From contig JAIYCW010000060.1 of the NCBI GenBank assembly GCA_027487815.1, forward strand, positions 1 through 64,000: DNA of 64,000 nt. Reading direction: 5' to 3'. The position numbers and the translations under genes are program-made. Positions 17,915-27,349 of this stretch are shown piece after piece. Below the pieces are notes generated by a model, which saw only the letters and a program-made list of their open reading frames with translations, had not been told where the DNA came from and did not search any database. How positions within the stretch are numbered: the stretch's first letter is position 1; each line of letters begins with the position of its first letter. The stretch comes from Burkholderiales bacterium. Its GTDB lineage: Bacteria; Pseudomonadota; Gammaproteobacteria; Burkholderiales; Burkholderiaceae_E.

Positions 17915-18604
17915 TTACTGTGCGAGTGCGCGTACGAGTTCGCGGCTGTCATGGGCGGCCCATCCCACAATGCCGCCCTGGGCACAAAGCATCTCGATGG
18001 TGCTGGCCTTGAAATCCGGGAAGTAGCTTTCGGTGCAGTCATTGAGCAGCAGGCATTCATAGCCCCGGTCGTTGGCTTCACGCATTGAGGTCTGCACACA
18101 CACTTCGGTGGTGACACCCGTGAAGAGCAGATGCGTGATGCCTTGCGCTTGCAGCCGCTCATGCAGGCCAGTGTTCCAGAACATGCCTTTGCCCGGCTTA
18201 TCAATCACCCACTCGCCTGCATGTGGAGCCAGGGCTTCGATGATGCTGTGGCCTGCTTCACCCTGGATCAGAATGCGGCCCATCGGGCCATCATCACCGA
18301 TACGTTTGCTTGGGGCGCCGCGCATCAGTTTGCTGGGTGGGCAATCGCTCAGATCAGGAGGATGACCTTCTCGCGTATGAATGGTCAGCCCGCCTTGTTT
18401 ACGCCAGGCGCTCAACAGATCCGCAATTGCAGGCACGATGCCGAGCAAAGGCGTCACATCATTGCCCAGCGCCTCGCCAAACCCACCGGGCTCCACAAAG
18501 TCGCGCTGCATATCGATAATCACTAAAGCGGTTTGTGCGAGCGCAAGCTTGAAGGGTCCGGGCCTCACATGCTTGAGCTCAATCACTCGGCGTGTTGATG
18601 TCAT
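17915..18604 (-). CDS. Isochorismatase-fold cysteine hydrolase (candidate triuret hydrolase)
   Basis: A 229-aa cysteine amidohydrolase with the catalytic triad Asp31 (VIIDMQRDF), Lys139 (DKPGKGMF) and Cys169 (GVTTEVCV), preceded by a cis-peptide-type Val-Thr-Thr. It is a paralogue of the biuret hydrolase-like protein encoded three genes upstream: both share HTREGH, DLSD and [14 protein letters not shown]. From memory, a triuret hydrolase (TrtA) of this superfamily is encoded near biuret hydrolase in Herbaspirillum, which makes this a candidate; another ureide or amide remains possible. The start overlaps the upstream ABC ATPase stop by 4 bp, and it is the last gene of the operon. Confidence 0.85.
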   Translation of the reverse strand: MTSTRRVIELKHVRPGPFKLALAQTALVIIDMQRDFVEPGGFGEALGNDVTPLLGIVPAIADLLSAWRKQGGLTIHTREGHPPDLSDCPPSKLMRGAPSKRIGDDGPMGRILIQGEAGHSIIEALAPHAGEWVIDKPGKGMFWNTGLHERLQAQGITHLLFTGVTTEVCVQTSMREANDRGYECLLLNDCTESYFPDFKASTIEMLCAQGGIVGWAAHDSRELVRALAQ

Positions 18605-20115
18605 GAAGTGCCTCCAGCCATGAATCGCCCCACAGTTTTTCTCTCGACCTGATCGGCCATGGTTTCAAACACCAGATGCCCCTCGCTCATCACCACCAAT
18701 CGATCGGCCATCAGCAATAGCTCATCCAAGTCTTCGCTGATCCATACCACGGCGCAGCCTTGATCACGCATGGCAGCAATACGCGAATGAATTTCAGCCG
18801 TCGCTGCAAAGTCCAGCCCAAACACCGGGTTGTGAACCAGCAGGAGATTGGCGGGCTGATGCAGTTCGCGGGCCAATACCGCACGCTGCACATTGCCGCC
18901 CGAAAGCTCACGAATGGCGCTTTGTGCCGAGCGTGTTTTCACGCGGAATCCATCAATCAACTGGCGTGCCATCACGGCACTTGCACCAGGCATCAGCCAA
19001 CCCTGTCGTGCCAACGGAGCCTGATCAAAAAGCCGCAAGCTCAAATTCTCACTTACCGACATGCTGCCCACACAAGCATTTCGAAGTGGCTCTTCGGGCA
19101 GACTGCGCACCTTCAGGCGCTGGTATTGTGAGCGTGAGCCAGTGAAGGTTTCCCCAGCCACCTCGACCCGACCGGTGAAGTCGTGGCGCGCACCCGTCAG
19201 GCACTGCATCAACTCGCGCTGCCCATTGCCTGCAACTCCTGCAATGCCAACGATTTCGCCTGCACGCACTTCAAAGCTCAAATCATCCAGCGCCAATCGA
19301 CCCCTATCATTCAGTACGCTAAGCCCCTGCACCTTGAGCACCGTAGCGCCGCCTTTAACGGCAGGCTGGCGTTGCGCCCCCGCCTTGCGGGCTTCACCCA
19401 TCATCGCGTGAGCCAGGTCTTCTTCGATGGCCGGATGCACCGCGGCTTGCAGCTTCACCGCTCCGTGGCGCAACACAGTCACATCGTCAGCAAACCCCAG
19501 CACCTCCCGAAACTTGTGGGTGATCAGAATGATGCTGGTGTGGCCCTGATGGGCGCGATCAGCAAGCAGGCCCAACACCTCATCCGCCTCGTCGGGAGTA
19601 AGCACCGAGCTGGGTTCATCAAGAATCAGGAGCCGGGGTTTGAGAAAGAGCTGCTTCAGGATCTCGAGCTTTTGCCGCTCGCCTGCGGCCAGCTCATCTG
19701 CGCGGGCATCCAGGGGCAATTGAAATGGCATGGTGGCCATGAAATCGCCGAACTCCCTGCGCACGCTAGGCCAATCAATCCGCGCGGGCAAATGACCACG
19801 AGCCAGGAGAAGATTCTCAGCGACTGTCATGCCCGGCACCGCTGTGAAATGCTGGTAGACCATACCAATGCCCGCATCGCGAGCCAGCGCAGGCGTGCTC
19901 AGATCGAGTTCGCGGTTATCGAGAAGGATGGCGCCCTCATCAGCCTGGTGATAACCCGCCAGGCATTTCACCAGGGTGCTCTTGCCCGCGCCATTCTCAC
20001 CCAGTAGCGCATGGACTGTTCCGGGCTGCACGGTGAGGCTCGCTTTATCCAGCGCCACAAAGTTGCCAAAGCGTTTGGTCAGCTCCAGGGTTTGCAGGCT
20101 CAGGGCATGGCTCAT
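18601..20115 (-). CDS. BMP/nucleoside-type ABC transporter ATP-binding protein (two NBDs)
   Basis: A 504-aa tandem ABC ATPase of the nucleoside/sugar type. The first domain has Walker A GENGAGKS and Walker [10 protein letters not shown], with a degenerate signature ([10 protein letters not shown]). The second has LSGGNVQRA but an atypical Walker A (GVAGNGQRE) and Walker B ([12 protein letters not shown]). Such asymmetry is normal for MglA/NupA-like proteins. It powers uptake through the two permeases encoded upstream, with the BMP receptor. It lies 24 nt downstream of the biuret hydrolase-like gene. Confidence 0.92.
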   Translation of the reverse strand: MSHALSLQTLELTKRFGNFVALDKASLTVQPGTVHALLGENGAGKSTLVKCLAGYHQADEGAILLDNRELDLSTPALARDAGIGMVYQHFTAVPGMTVAENLLLARGHLPARIDWPSVRREFGDFMATMPFQLPLDARADELAAGERQKLEILKQLFLKPRLLILDEPSSVLTPDEADEVLGLLADRAHQGHTSIILITHKFREVLGFADDVTVLRHGAVKLQAAVHPAIEEDLAHAMMGEARKAGAQRQPAVKGGATVLKVQGLSVLNDRGRLALDDLSFEVRAGEIVGIAGVAGNGQRELMQCLTGARHDFTGRVEVAGETFTGSRSQYQRLKVRSLPEEPLRNACVGSMSVSENLSLRLFDQAPLARQGWLMPGASAVMARQLIDGFRVKTRSAQSAIRELSGGNVQRAVLARELHQPANLLLVHNPVFGLDFAATAEIHSRIAAMRDQGCAVVWISEDLDELLLMADRLVVMSEGHLVFETMADQVERKTVGRFMAGGTS

Positions 20116-20139
20116 CTCGTTACTCTCATTGCAGCAGGC

Positions 20140-20844
20140 TCACCGAATAGCCGATTGAACAGCTTCAATCACCATCGTGGAATCGCCTACCGCCCCAAAC
20201 ACACCGCCTTGCATGGTGACCATCTTCAAGGCTGCATGATGATTGCCAAGGTCGGTAGCTCCAGTACAGTCCCTCAGAATCAGGCATTCGAAGCCGCGAT
20301 CATTCGCTTCACGCATGGTGGTGTGCACACACACATCGGTGGTAATGCCGGTGAGCACTAGATTGCGAATGCCGCGTGTGCGCAAGATCAGCTCAAGATC
20401 GGTGGCGCAAAAGGAGCCTTTGCCCGGCTTATCCAGCACTACTTCATGGGGTAGGGGTGCGAGCTCTTCGATAATGTTCCAGCCGGGCTCTCCGCGCACA
20501 AGAATCTTTCCGCATGGCCCCGGATCGCCAATGCCCGCCCCAATTTGCCGTGAGCGCCATTGCTTGTTGGCAGGAAGGTCAGATAAATCAGGGCGATGGC
20601 CTTCGCGCGTATGAATGATGGTGGCACCTGCGGCGCGCATCACTTCAAGCAATCGCTTGATTGGCTCAATTGGCGCGCGCGTGAGGCTGATGTCGTAGCC
20701 CATCGTATCGACATAGCCGCCGGGGCCGCAGAAATCGATCTGCATATCAATAACAATGAGCGCGGTATCTGCAGCACTCCATTGCTGATCGAAAGGCCAA
20801 AGATAGGGTTCGGCAGCAATAGGCTTGAATGCGGCCTGGGCCAT
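20140..20844 (-). CDS. biuH: Biuret amidohydrolase-like cysteine hydrolase
   Basis: A 234-aa isochorismatase-fold amidohydrolase. Catalytic residues are Asp33 ([12 protein letters not shown]), Lys142 (DKPGKGSFC) and Cys172 (GITTDVCV). The [47 protein letters not shown] and RGEPGWNII blocks closely resemble what I recall of Rhizobium leguminosarum BiuH, which converts biuret to allophanate and ammonia. The ATG at 20844 shares one base with the formamidase stop (TAATG). No allophanate hydrolase lies in the window, so completion of the route would need genes elsewhere. Confidence 0.85.
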   Translation of the reverse strand: MAQAAFKPIAAEPYLWPFDQQWSAADTALIVIDMQIDFCGPGGYVDTMGYDISLTRAPIEPIKRLLEVMRAAGATIIHTREGHRPDLSDLPANKQWRSRQIGAGIGDPGPCGKILVRGEPGWNIIEELAPLPHEVVLDKPGKGSFCATDLELILRTRGIRNLVLTGITTDVCVHTTMREANDRGFECLILRDCTGATDLGNHHAALKMVTMQGGVFGAVGDSTMVIEAVQSAIR

Positions 20845-21842
20845 TACTGCGCTCCGCCGTAGTTGCGGGTGGGTGGGGCGAATCCGCATGAGCTTCCATC
20901 GATATGCACCACCTCGTCTTCCCAGGGCAGTTTGAATGCGCCGCTGACCATGTCGTGCATGAAGGTATAGGGGCAATCCTGAGCTCCGCCCTTTACCGCG
21001 ACATACCCCCGGTGGTATAGCTGATAGGGATTGTTCTCCACCCCCCAATGCTTGCGCGCCTCCCGGACTAAATCGGGCCGCACTTCGCAGGTGATGATTT
21101 CATCGGGTCGGTGGCTGCCATCGGCAATAACCTCACCATCAAAGTTCACTACCATCGCTTCGCCCATGGAATCGAAGCTGCCATCACTGCCGCTCATGCA
21201 TACGCTGGCGGTGACCATCAAATTCTGAAACGCATTGGCCTGATTGGTGATGCGCCAGCTATGACGAATCGGTGCGGTATAGCCTGCCGTGCGCAGCATC
21301 AGCTCAGCCCCCTTGTAGGCGCATTCGCGAGCCATCTCCGGGAACATGCCGTCGTGGCAAATAATCAATGCAAGTCTCACACCACGCGGGCCCGTGATCA
21401 CCGGAATCCCGATGTTGCCTGGCTCCCAAGGCTCCACCGGCACCCAGGGATGCAGCTTTCGATAGTAGAGCTGCAGCTCACCTTGGTCATCGATGATCAG
21501 GCCACTGTTATAGGGATTGCCTTTAGGGTTGAATTCCATGATGGAAAAGCATCCCCAGATCTTGTGCTCGCGGCAGGCCTGCTTGAATGCCGCTACTTCC
21601 GGGCCATCCATCGAGCACATGATTTCCGGATTGGTATCCATGGAAAGGCCATGCAAGCTGTATTCCGGAAACACCACCAGATCCATGCCCGCCATGTTGC
21701 GCCGCGCCTTGCCCACCATCCAGCAAATTTTTTCGGTTTGTGCAGCCAGGTGAGCAGGTGTGTTCACCACCGGCAGTTGCAATTGCACCAGACCAACCAC
21801 CACACCATGCGGCGATTTATTCAGTCCTCCCAATCCATTCAT
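20844..21842 (-). CDS. amiF: Formamidase (aliphatic amidase family, AmiF-like)
   Basis: A 332-aa nitrilase-superfamily amidohydrolase close in length to H. pylori AmiF (334 aa by memory). The Glu-Lys-Cys triad is visible: Glu60 (VVFPEYS), Lys129 (YYRKLHPW) and Cys162 (IICHDG), plus the PVEPWEPGN and GHRGYVA-like ([11 protein letters not shown]) family blocks. It hydrolyses formamide or a related short amide to formate and ammonia. AAGGAG sits 6 nt before the ATG at 21842. Within the operon it may release ammonia from a product of the imported compound. Confidence 0.88.
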   Translation of the reverse strand: MNGLGGLNKSPHGVVVGLVQLQLPVVNTPAHLAAQTEKICWMVGKARRNMAGMDLVVFPEYSLHGLSMDTNPEIMCSMDGPEVAAFKQACREHKIWGCFSIMEFNPKGNPYNSGLIIDDQGELQLYYRKLHPWVPVEPWEPGNIGIPVITGPRGVRLALIICHDGMFPEMARECAYKGAELMLRTAGYTAPIRHSWRITNQANAFQNLMVTASVCMSGSDGSFDSMGEAMVVNFDGEVIADGSHRPDEIITCEVRPDLVREARKHWGVENNPYQLYHRGYVAVKGGAQDCPYTFMHDMVSGAFKLPWEDEVVHIDGSSCGFAPPTRNYGGAQ

Positions 21843-21852
21843 GACATGCTCC

Positions 21853-22779
21853 TTATTGGCGTGAACCAAAGAGTTCAGTTGGCGCACCTGCGATCCGCTG
21901 CTGGGGTTTGCAGGTGTAGATCAGAATGCCCAGTGTCAATACATAGGGCATGGCGTTAAAGAGGTAATACCCGGTGCTGATGCCAATCGCCTGCAAGGCT
22001 GGGCCCACCGCGCTCGCACCACCAAAGAGTAAAGCGGCCCACAGGCAGGCCATCGGCCGCCAGCGCGCAAACACCACCAAAGCGACAGCAATGAGCCCTT
22101 GGCCGCTGGAGAGCTGCTCGTTCCAGCTGCCCGGGTAGTAAAGCGATAGGCTTGCGCCTCCGAGGCCTGCGATGAAGCCACCCACGCTGGTGGCGAGTAC
22201 ACGAATTGTGGTGACCGAATAGCCCAGGGCTTTTGCAGCATCGGCCGACTCTCCGGCCATCCTGAGCAAGAGCCCCCATTTCGAATTGCCAAACATCCAT
22301 TGCAAGGCAATCGCAAGCCCCACGCCGATTGGGAACAGTGCGTTGATGGATAACGCGGTATTGACCGCCGCCATGCTGGACCAGGCGCCTAATGCCAAAG
22401 AGGGCAGCTGCGGCGCTTGAGGCTGGATCAGGGGCTTGCCCAAATAAAACGCAAGGCCTAACCCAAGGAGCATGATCGCAATGCCGGTGGCCACATCATT
22501 GACGCCTTTGAGTGAGCACAACACCCCATGCAGCGCGGCGATGATCGCACCGGCAAACCCTGCGAGCAGCACGCCCACCCACACATTGTTGCTGAGGTAA
22601 GCGCCACCAAAGCCCGCCATGGCTGAGAACACGAGCACTCCTTCCAGCCCGAGGTTCACTCGCCCTGATTTTTCAGTGATGCACTCTGCAAGGCTCACAA
22701 AAAGAAACGGAGTGCCCATCCGGATGGCCCCGCCGAGCACAGCCAAGAGGAAGGACGCAGCATCAATGCCTTCAAACAC
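21853..22779 (-). CDS. BMP/nucleoside-type ABC transporter permease 2
   Basis: A 308-aa integral membrane protein of the inner-membrane-translocator (BPD_transp_2) family, with about eight to ten hydrophobic segments and the family loop ECITEKSGRVNLGLEGVLVFSAM. The GTG at 22779 (VFEGIDAASF) is preferred: it overlaps the end of permease 1 by 8 bp and matches the usual short N-terminus. It would pair with permease 1 to form the channel. Confidence 0.88.
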   Translation of the reverse strand: MFEGIDAASFLLAVLGGAIRMGTPFLFVSLAECITEKSGRVNLGLEGVLVFSAMAGFGGAYLSNNVWVGVLLAGFAGAIIAALHGVLCSLKGVNDVATGIAIMLLGLGLAFYLGKPLIQPQAPQLPSLALGAWSSMAAVNTALSINALFPIGVGLAIALQWMFGNSKWGLLLRMAGESADAAKALGYSVTTIRVLATSVGGFIAGLGGASLSLYYPGSWNEQLSSGQGLIAVALVVFARWRPMACLWAALLFGGASAVGPALQAIGISTGYYLFNAMPYVLTLGILIYTCKPQQRIAGAPTELFGSRQ

Positions 22780-23812
22780 GGCGCAGCCCCGGGAGCGTGC
22801 GGCCACGCAAGGTTTCAAAAGCTAGCACCAGCACAAAGGCAACGCCCTGCAACACCAGCACTGATGCATCGGGGATATCCATGCGCCGCTGCAACAATGA
22901 GCCGGCGGCCCCGAAGCCGCCAAAGAGAATTGCTACCGGAATAATCGCAAACGGGTTATGCCGCGCCACGAAAGACACGAGAATACCGGCATAGCCATAG
23001 CCTGCGATGATCGAGGCATTGGCGGCATGGTGTACAGCGGCAACTTCGACAGCACCCGCAAGGCCCGCGAACGCACCGCCCGCCGCGCAAGCGCCAATCA
23101 CCATTCCACTGGTATTGATGCCAACTGTTTTTGCAGCACGCATATTGCCGCCCACAACCCGCAGGGCAAAGCCGCCCTGGTGCCGATACAGCCAGATGCC
23201 CACAAGTACGCAGCTCACCACACCAAACAGTAGTCCGTAATGAACATCCGAGCCCGCAATAGTGCCAAGCCGAACACTCTCCTCGAGCGGTTTGGTCGAG
23301 GGCTTGTTCAGGCTTGCAGGATCCTTGAGCATGCCTTCCACAAAATGCTTAAACAACGCAATCGCGATGTAGACGAGCAGCAGGCTGCTGATGGTTTCGT
23401 TGACACCGCGTTTTTCATACAACCATCCCACCAGGCTGATCCAGAGGGCGCCGAGGAGCGATCCCGCCAGCAATAGCAGGGTGGTACCCATCACACCTGT
23501 TGGGGGGCTAAAGAAATAGGGCAATACGGCGCAGCCAAATCCTCCCAGCACCAGGGCACCTTCCGCCCCAATGATCGTGAGACCAGCGCGCGCGGGGATC
23601 GCAACACATAGTGCAGTGAGCATCAATGGCGCTGCCCGCTGCAGGGTGTTTTGCAAGGAAAAGCTGTCGCCAAATGCGCCCTTGAAGAGCAAGCCCCATG
23701 CTTCCCAGGCACTCTTGCCGCTAAACGAGACAAAAGCGCCGAAGATTAACAACGCAAGAATCAGTGCTGCAATGGGCAGCAGCACCGATTCGAGGTTTTG
23801 ACGTTGCAGCAC
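22772..23812 (-). CDS. BMP/nucleoside-type ABC transporter permease 1
   Basis: A 346-aa membrane protein with a long first hydrophobic helix (PIAALILALLIFGAFVSF) and the family motifs RAAPLMLTALCVAIPARAGL, TIIGAEGALVLGGFG and YEKRGVNETISSLLLVYIA. The start codon at 23812 is GTG, 14 nt after the BMP gene; the ribosome binding site is poor, so translation is probably coupled. It is the larger of the two permease subunits, as is usual in nucleoside-type importers. Confidence 0.88.
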   Translation of the reverse strand: MLQRQNLESVLLPIAALILALLIFGAFVSFSGKSAWEAWGLLFKGAFGDSFSLQNTLQRAAPLMLTALCVAIPARAGLTIIGAEGALVLGGFGCAVLPYFFSPPTGVMGTTLLLLAGSLLGALWISLVGWLYEKRGVNETISSLLLVYIAIALFKHFVEGMLKDPASLNKPSTKPLEESVRLGTIAGSDVHYGLLFGVVSCVLVGIWLYRHQGGFALRVVGGNMRAAKTVGINTSGMVIGACAAGGAFAGLAGAVEVAAVHHAANASIIAGYGYAGILVSFVARHNPFAIIPVAILFGGFGAAGSLLQRRMDIPDASVLVLQGVAFVLVLAFETLRGRTLPGLRRV

Positions 23813-23826
23813 GGGGGGCGCCGGGA

Positions 23827-24957
23827 TCAGATCTTGCCGATCACGCCTTCTACCAGGTAGTTCATACCTTCAAGCTCGATCGCGGTTTGGGCAAACATCT
23901 TGCCGCCGGGGATCACTACCTTGCCAGTGTTGTCTTTAAGCTCGCCTTTGAAAATGTCGAACTTGCCCGCCATCATGCTGGCTTTCACCGCATCGGCCGC
24001 CTTGCGAGCAGCTTCCGGCACCATCGAGCCATAGGCCGAAGTTTTAACAAAGCCTTCTTTCAAGCCACCTCGCACAAAATTCGGATGCGGCTTGCCTTCG
24101 CGGGCTGCGTCAATGATCGCTTTGTAGGCCGTGGTCCAGTTCCACTCGGCGCCTGTCAGGTAAGCATTGGGGGCGAGCTTGGCCTGGCTTGCGTGATAGC
24201 CGCACACAAACTTGCCGCGCTTGGCGGCGGTTTCGACAACAACCTTCGGGCCGTCCACATGCATGGTGAACACATCCACGCCCTGGTCAGCCATGCCATT
24301 GGTGGCTTCGGCTTCCTTTACCGGCATCGACCAATCACCGGTGAAAATTGCGTTGCAAGTGATGTTGGGTTTGACGGAGCGAGCGCCCAAAGTGAAGGCA
24401 TTGATATTGCGCAGCACTTGCGGAATCGGCTTGGCCGCTACAAAGCCAATCTTGTTACTCTTGGTCATGTGACCAGCAATCACTCCATTGAGGTATTGGC
24501 ACTCATCGATGTAGCCAAAGAAACTGCCGGTATTCATCGGGTGCTTGTCTTTGGTCCACATACCGCCGCAATGCGCAAATCGCACATTGGCATTCTTCTT
24601 GGCCATCTCCAGCATATGCGGATCGAAGTAGCCAAATGAGGTCGGGAAGAGCAGCGTCGCGCCATCTTGCGAAATCATGCCCTGCATGGTTTTTTGCACC
24701 GCTTGCGTTTCAGGCACATTTTCTTCTTCTACAACCTTGATGCCGGGCAGCTTTCTCATTTCAGCAGCGGCTTGGGCGTGCGCCATGTTGTAGCCGAAGT
24801 CATCCTTTGGGCCGACATAAATGAATCCCACAGTGATCGGCTTTTGGGCCAGCGCCAGGCCAGACCAGCCACCCAGTGTGGCTATCGAGGCAGAAGAAGC
24901 CAGCGCTACCAGCCCTTGGCGGCGGGAGGAAGATTGCAGTTCGGGTTTCGGGTCCAT
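23827..24957 (-). CDS. BMP-family (PnrA-like) periplasmic substrate-binding protein
   Basis: A 376-aa receptor with an N-terminal export signal (SSRRQGLVALASSASIATLG, cleavage near ALAQ-KP; twin arginine present but not a full Tat motif). The mature part shows PITVGFIYVGPKDDFGYN, LFPTSFGYFDPHMLEMAKK and HCGGMWTKDKHP. BMP receptors usually bind nucleosides or purine-like molecules, which suits a small heterocyclic or ureide ligand. GGAG lies 8 nt before the ATG. The 117 bp upstream of it may carry a separate promoter. Confidence 0.9.
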   Translation of the reverse strand: MDPKPELQSSSRRQGLVALASSASIATLGGWSGLALAQKPITVGFIYVGPKDDFGYNMAHAQAAAEMRKLPGIKVVEEENVPETQAVQKTMQGMISQDGATLLFPTSFGYFDPHMLEMAKKNANVRFAHCGGMWTKDKHPMNTGSFFGYIDECQYLNGVIAGHMTKSNKIGFVAAKPIPQVLRNINAFTLGARSVKPNITCNAIFTGDWSMPVKEAEATNGMADQGVDVFTMHVDGPKVVVETAAKRGKFVCGYHASQAKLAPNAYLTGAEWNWTTAYKAIIDAAREGKPHPNFVRGGLKEGFVKTSAYGSMVPEAARKAADAVKASMMAGKFDIFKGELKDNTGKVVIPGGKMFAQTAIELEGMNYLVEGVIGKI

Positions 24958-25074
24958 TTGAACGCTCCGTTGTCGTGATTAATATGAGGTGACGCACCAT
25001 TGCAGACCAAGGACGCACACACATCGAGCACGAATCACACCACTGACCTGCATGAGTGCATACAAACTTGGATA

Positions 25075-26430
25075 CTAGATGGGCTTGCACGAAGCGTGCC
25101 AGCCTAAAAACACCCCGCGCTGTTCCAACCTGGATTGAAGCTCGGCCGCAATGACATCCGAAGCTGCGCAGTCGGAAGCCAGGCTAAGTGCCGCCGCGCA
25201 ACCGGCGGCTTCCCCCATCACAAAACATGCCCCACTAACCCGGGCCGCGCTTTGGGCTTCATGGGTCATGGAGGCGCAGCGCCCCGCCACCCAAAGATTG
25301 GCGAGGCTTGCAGTGACGAGCATGCGGTAGGGCAAGTGGTTAAAGCCCCGGCTTTCCGGAATCGGGGGCCAGCGAAACTCCACATCGCCCTTGTGATGAA
25401 GCTCAAGAGGCCAGCCATTAACTCCGATGGTGTCAGCAAAATCAGCGCATCCGAGCACATCAGCTTCGGTAAGTTGATATTGGCCCATGATGCGACGGGT
25501 CTCGCGGATACCAACCTGAGGTGCGATATCTACGATATAGCTTGCTTCAAAACCAGGGATCTCGCGCAAGAAGCCTGCTACTTGTGCGATTTGCTCGCGC
25601 CCTTGAATCTCCGCATCGCTCAGCTCCTTCATATCTACTCCATTCATGGCCAAGCCCTTGGGGTTGGCCAGCTGGGTGAGATTCACACGCCATTCGCTTG
25701 GATTTTTCTGTGGGCGGATGATTGGGGTTTTACGAGGAAATGCATAGCGGCCAGCTCGCTCGGCTTCCAGCATTCGAGCCGGAATGGTTTCCCAAGCCCG
25801 GCCTGCTCGGCCAGCATCCACGCCGTTGATGCGAAACATGGTGGAGGGATAGAGCATGTTGCCCATGCCATCGCCCAGTTCAAACGGCACGCCACTCCAC
25901 GCCGCGAGATCCCCATCGCCTGAGCAATCAATAAAGCGCCGCGCGCGGATAGCTATTCTTCCAGAGCGTGTTTCGAGTAACAGGCAATCAATACTTGCAT
26001 TACTGTTGGTGGTGATTCCCACAGCCAAGCAATGGAAAAGTATCTGAACACCTGCAGCGCCCAGAAGCTGATCCGCGGCGATCTTGTAGGCCGCGGTGTC
26101 ATAGGCTTGCGCATGAATTTTGCCAAACACCAGATGCGGTGCATTCAACCCACCGAGATGATCAATACGTGCGAGTAAGTCATCGGCGACGCCATGGACC
26201 ACCTGCTTGATATCACCATGCACGTTGGCATGCAGCCCACAAAAGTTGGTCACACCGGCTGCGGTCCCCATCCCGCCCAGGAAGCCGTAGCGCTCAACAA
26301 CAATGACCTTGCAGCCGAAGCTTGCCGCACTAGCCGCTGCGGCAATACCTGCCGGGCCTCCACCCAATACGACGACATCAACTTCGTCGTAAAGTGGTGT
26401 TTTGCGTGCGGGCTCATCAACTTGCAGCAT
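25075..26430 (-). CDS. FAD-dependent oxidoreductase (FAD_oxidored family)
   Basis: A 451-aa flavoprotein with an N-terminal Rossmann dinucleotide-binding motif (VVVLGGGPAGIAAA, with VIVVER) followed by GFLGGMGTAAGVTNFCG, a family hallmark, an internal FIDCSGDGDLAAW block and a C-terminal GRCASMTHEAQSAARVSG segment. No transmembrane segment is seen. The substrate is unknown; it may oxidise or open the ring of the compound imported by the downstream transporter. The ATG at 26430 is chosen over a TTG at 26445. It is first in the leftward operon and diverges from pirin over 31 bp. Confidence 0.85.
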   Translation of the reverse strand: MLQVDEPARKTPLYDEVDVVVLGGGPAGIAAAASAASFGCKVIVVERYGFLGGMGTAAGVTNFCGLHANVHGDIKQVVHGVADDLLARIDHLGGLNAPHLVFGKIHAQAYDTAAYKIAADQLLGAAGVQILFHCLAVGITTNSNASIDCLLLETRSGRIAIRARRFIDCSGDGDLAAWSGVPFELGDGMGNMLYPSTMFRINGVDAGRAGRAWETIPARMLEAERAGRYAFPRKTPIIRPQKNPSEWRVNLTQLANPKGLAMNGVDMKELSDAEIQGREQIAQVAGFLREIPGFEASYIVDIAPQVGIRETRRIMGQYQLTEADVLGCADFADTIGVNGWPLELHHKGDVEFRWPPIPESRGFNHLPYRMLVTASLANLWVAGRCASMTHEAQSAARVSGACFVMGEAAGCAAALSLASDCAASDVIAAELQSRLEQRGVFLGWHASCKPI

Positions 26431-26461
26431 GATCTTCAGTCTCAAATAAATGGAGTAATGG

Positions 26462-27349
26462 ATGGCACTTTACCCCTGGCCCCTGCTCAACGGGCATGAC
26501 AAGGATTTGGGAGGCGGATTCGTGGTTCGCCGCCTGCTGCCTGCCGCTTCGATGCGCAGTGTCGGCCCGTTTGTGTTCTTTGACCACTTCGGACCCGTGC
26601 AGGTTCGAGCCAGCGATAACCATGATGTCAGGCCGCATCCGCATATCGGCTTGGCCACGGTCACCTATCTTTTTGATGGGGCCATGATGCATCGCGATAG
26701 CTTGGGCACCGAGCAGCGTATCGAGCCGGGGGCAGTCAATTGGATGAGTGCGGGCTCAGGTATCGTGCACTCGGAACGCGCGCCCGCCAATTTACGCGGC
26801 ACTTCGTATTTGAATCACGGTTTGCAGTTGTGGGTGGCATTACCCGAAGCGCTTGAGGATAGCGCTCCTTCATTCAGCCACACCCCAGCCAAGGACTTGC
26901 CAGAGTACGCAGCAGGCGGCGTTCAAGTGCGGGTACTGGCTGGACGGGCCTTCGGATTGGTTTCTCCGGTGCCCGTGGCGAGCCCAACGCTTTATCTCGA
27001 TGTTCGCCTTGCGCAAGGTAGCGCAATTAAGCTAGCTTGCGAGGAGCAAGAGCTCGCGCTGTACGCGGTTGATGCACCGCTTCTCATCAACGGACAAGAG
27101 ATTCCCGCTCGCACCATGGCGGTATTAAACGGGGTCGATGAGGTGCGCATCAGTAACTCTGGTGCACCGACACGCTGTGTTGTTATTGGAGGTGCTCCGC
27201 TGGGCCCACGATTCATGTGGTGGAACTTTGTAGCCACACGCAAGGAGCTCATTCATGAGGCTGCGCAGGCCTGGCGTGAGCAGCGTTTCGCAGGCGTGCC
27301 TGGCGAGACCGAGTTTATTCCGCTTCCGGCCCTGGCCCTGCCCAGCTAG
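26462..27349 (+). CDS. Pirin family protein
   Basis: A 295-aa bicupin. The N-terminal cupin carries the pirin iron ligands: the [18 protein letters not shown] block (two His), then MMHRDS and GIVHSE. Bacterial pirins include quercetinases and redox-responsive regulators; the precise role cannot be read. GGAG lies 6 nt before the ATG. A possible promoter (TTGCAG, 17 nt, AATAAA; 26422-26450) lies within the start of the divergent FAD gene. The stop shares a CTAG with the convergent chemoreceptor gene. Confidence 0.88.
   Translation: MALYPWPLLNGHDKDLGGGFVVRRLLPAASMRSVGPFVFFDHFGPVQVRASDNHDVRPHPHIGLATVTYLFDGAMMHRDSLGTEQRIEPGAVNWMSAGSGIVHSERAPANLRGTSYLNHGLQLWVALPEALEDSAPSFSHTPAKDLPEYAAGGVQVRVLAGRAFGLVSPVPVASPTLYLDVRLAQGSAIKLACEEQELALYAVDAPLLINGQEIPARTMAVLNGVDEVRISNSGAPTRCVVIGGAPLGPRFMWWNFVATRKELIHEAAQAWREQRFAGVPGETEFIPLPALALPS

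Noticed and set aside
17909-17931. Terminator between the convergent stress-protein and hydrolase genes
   Set aside because: The GCGCACT/AGTGCGC stem lies over the hydrolase 3' end and no U-tract follows.
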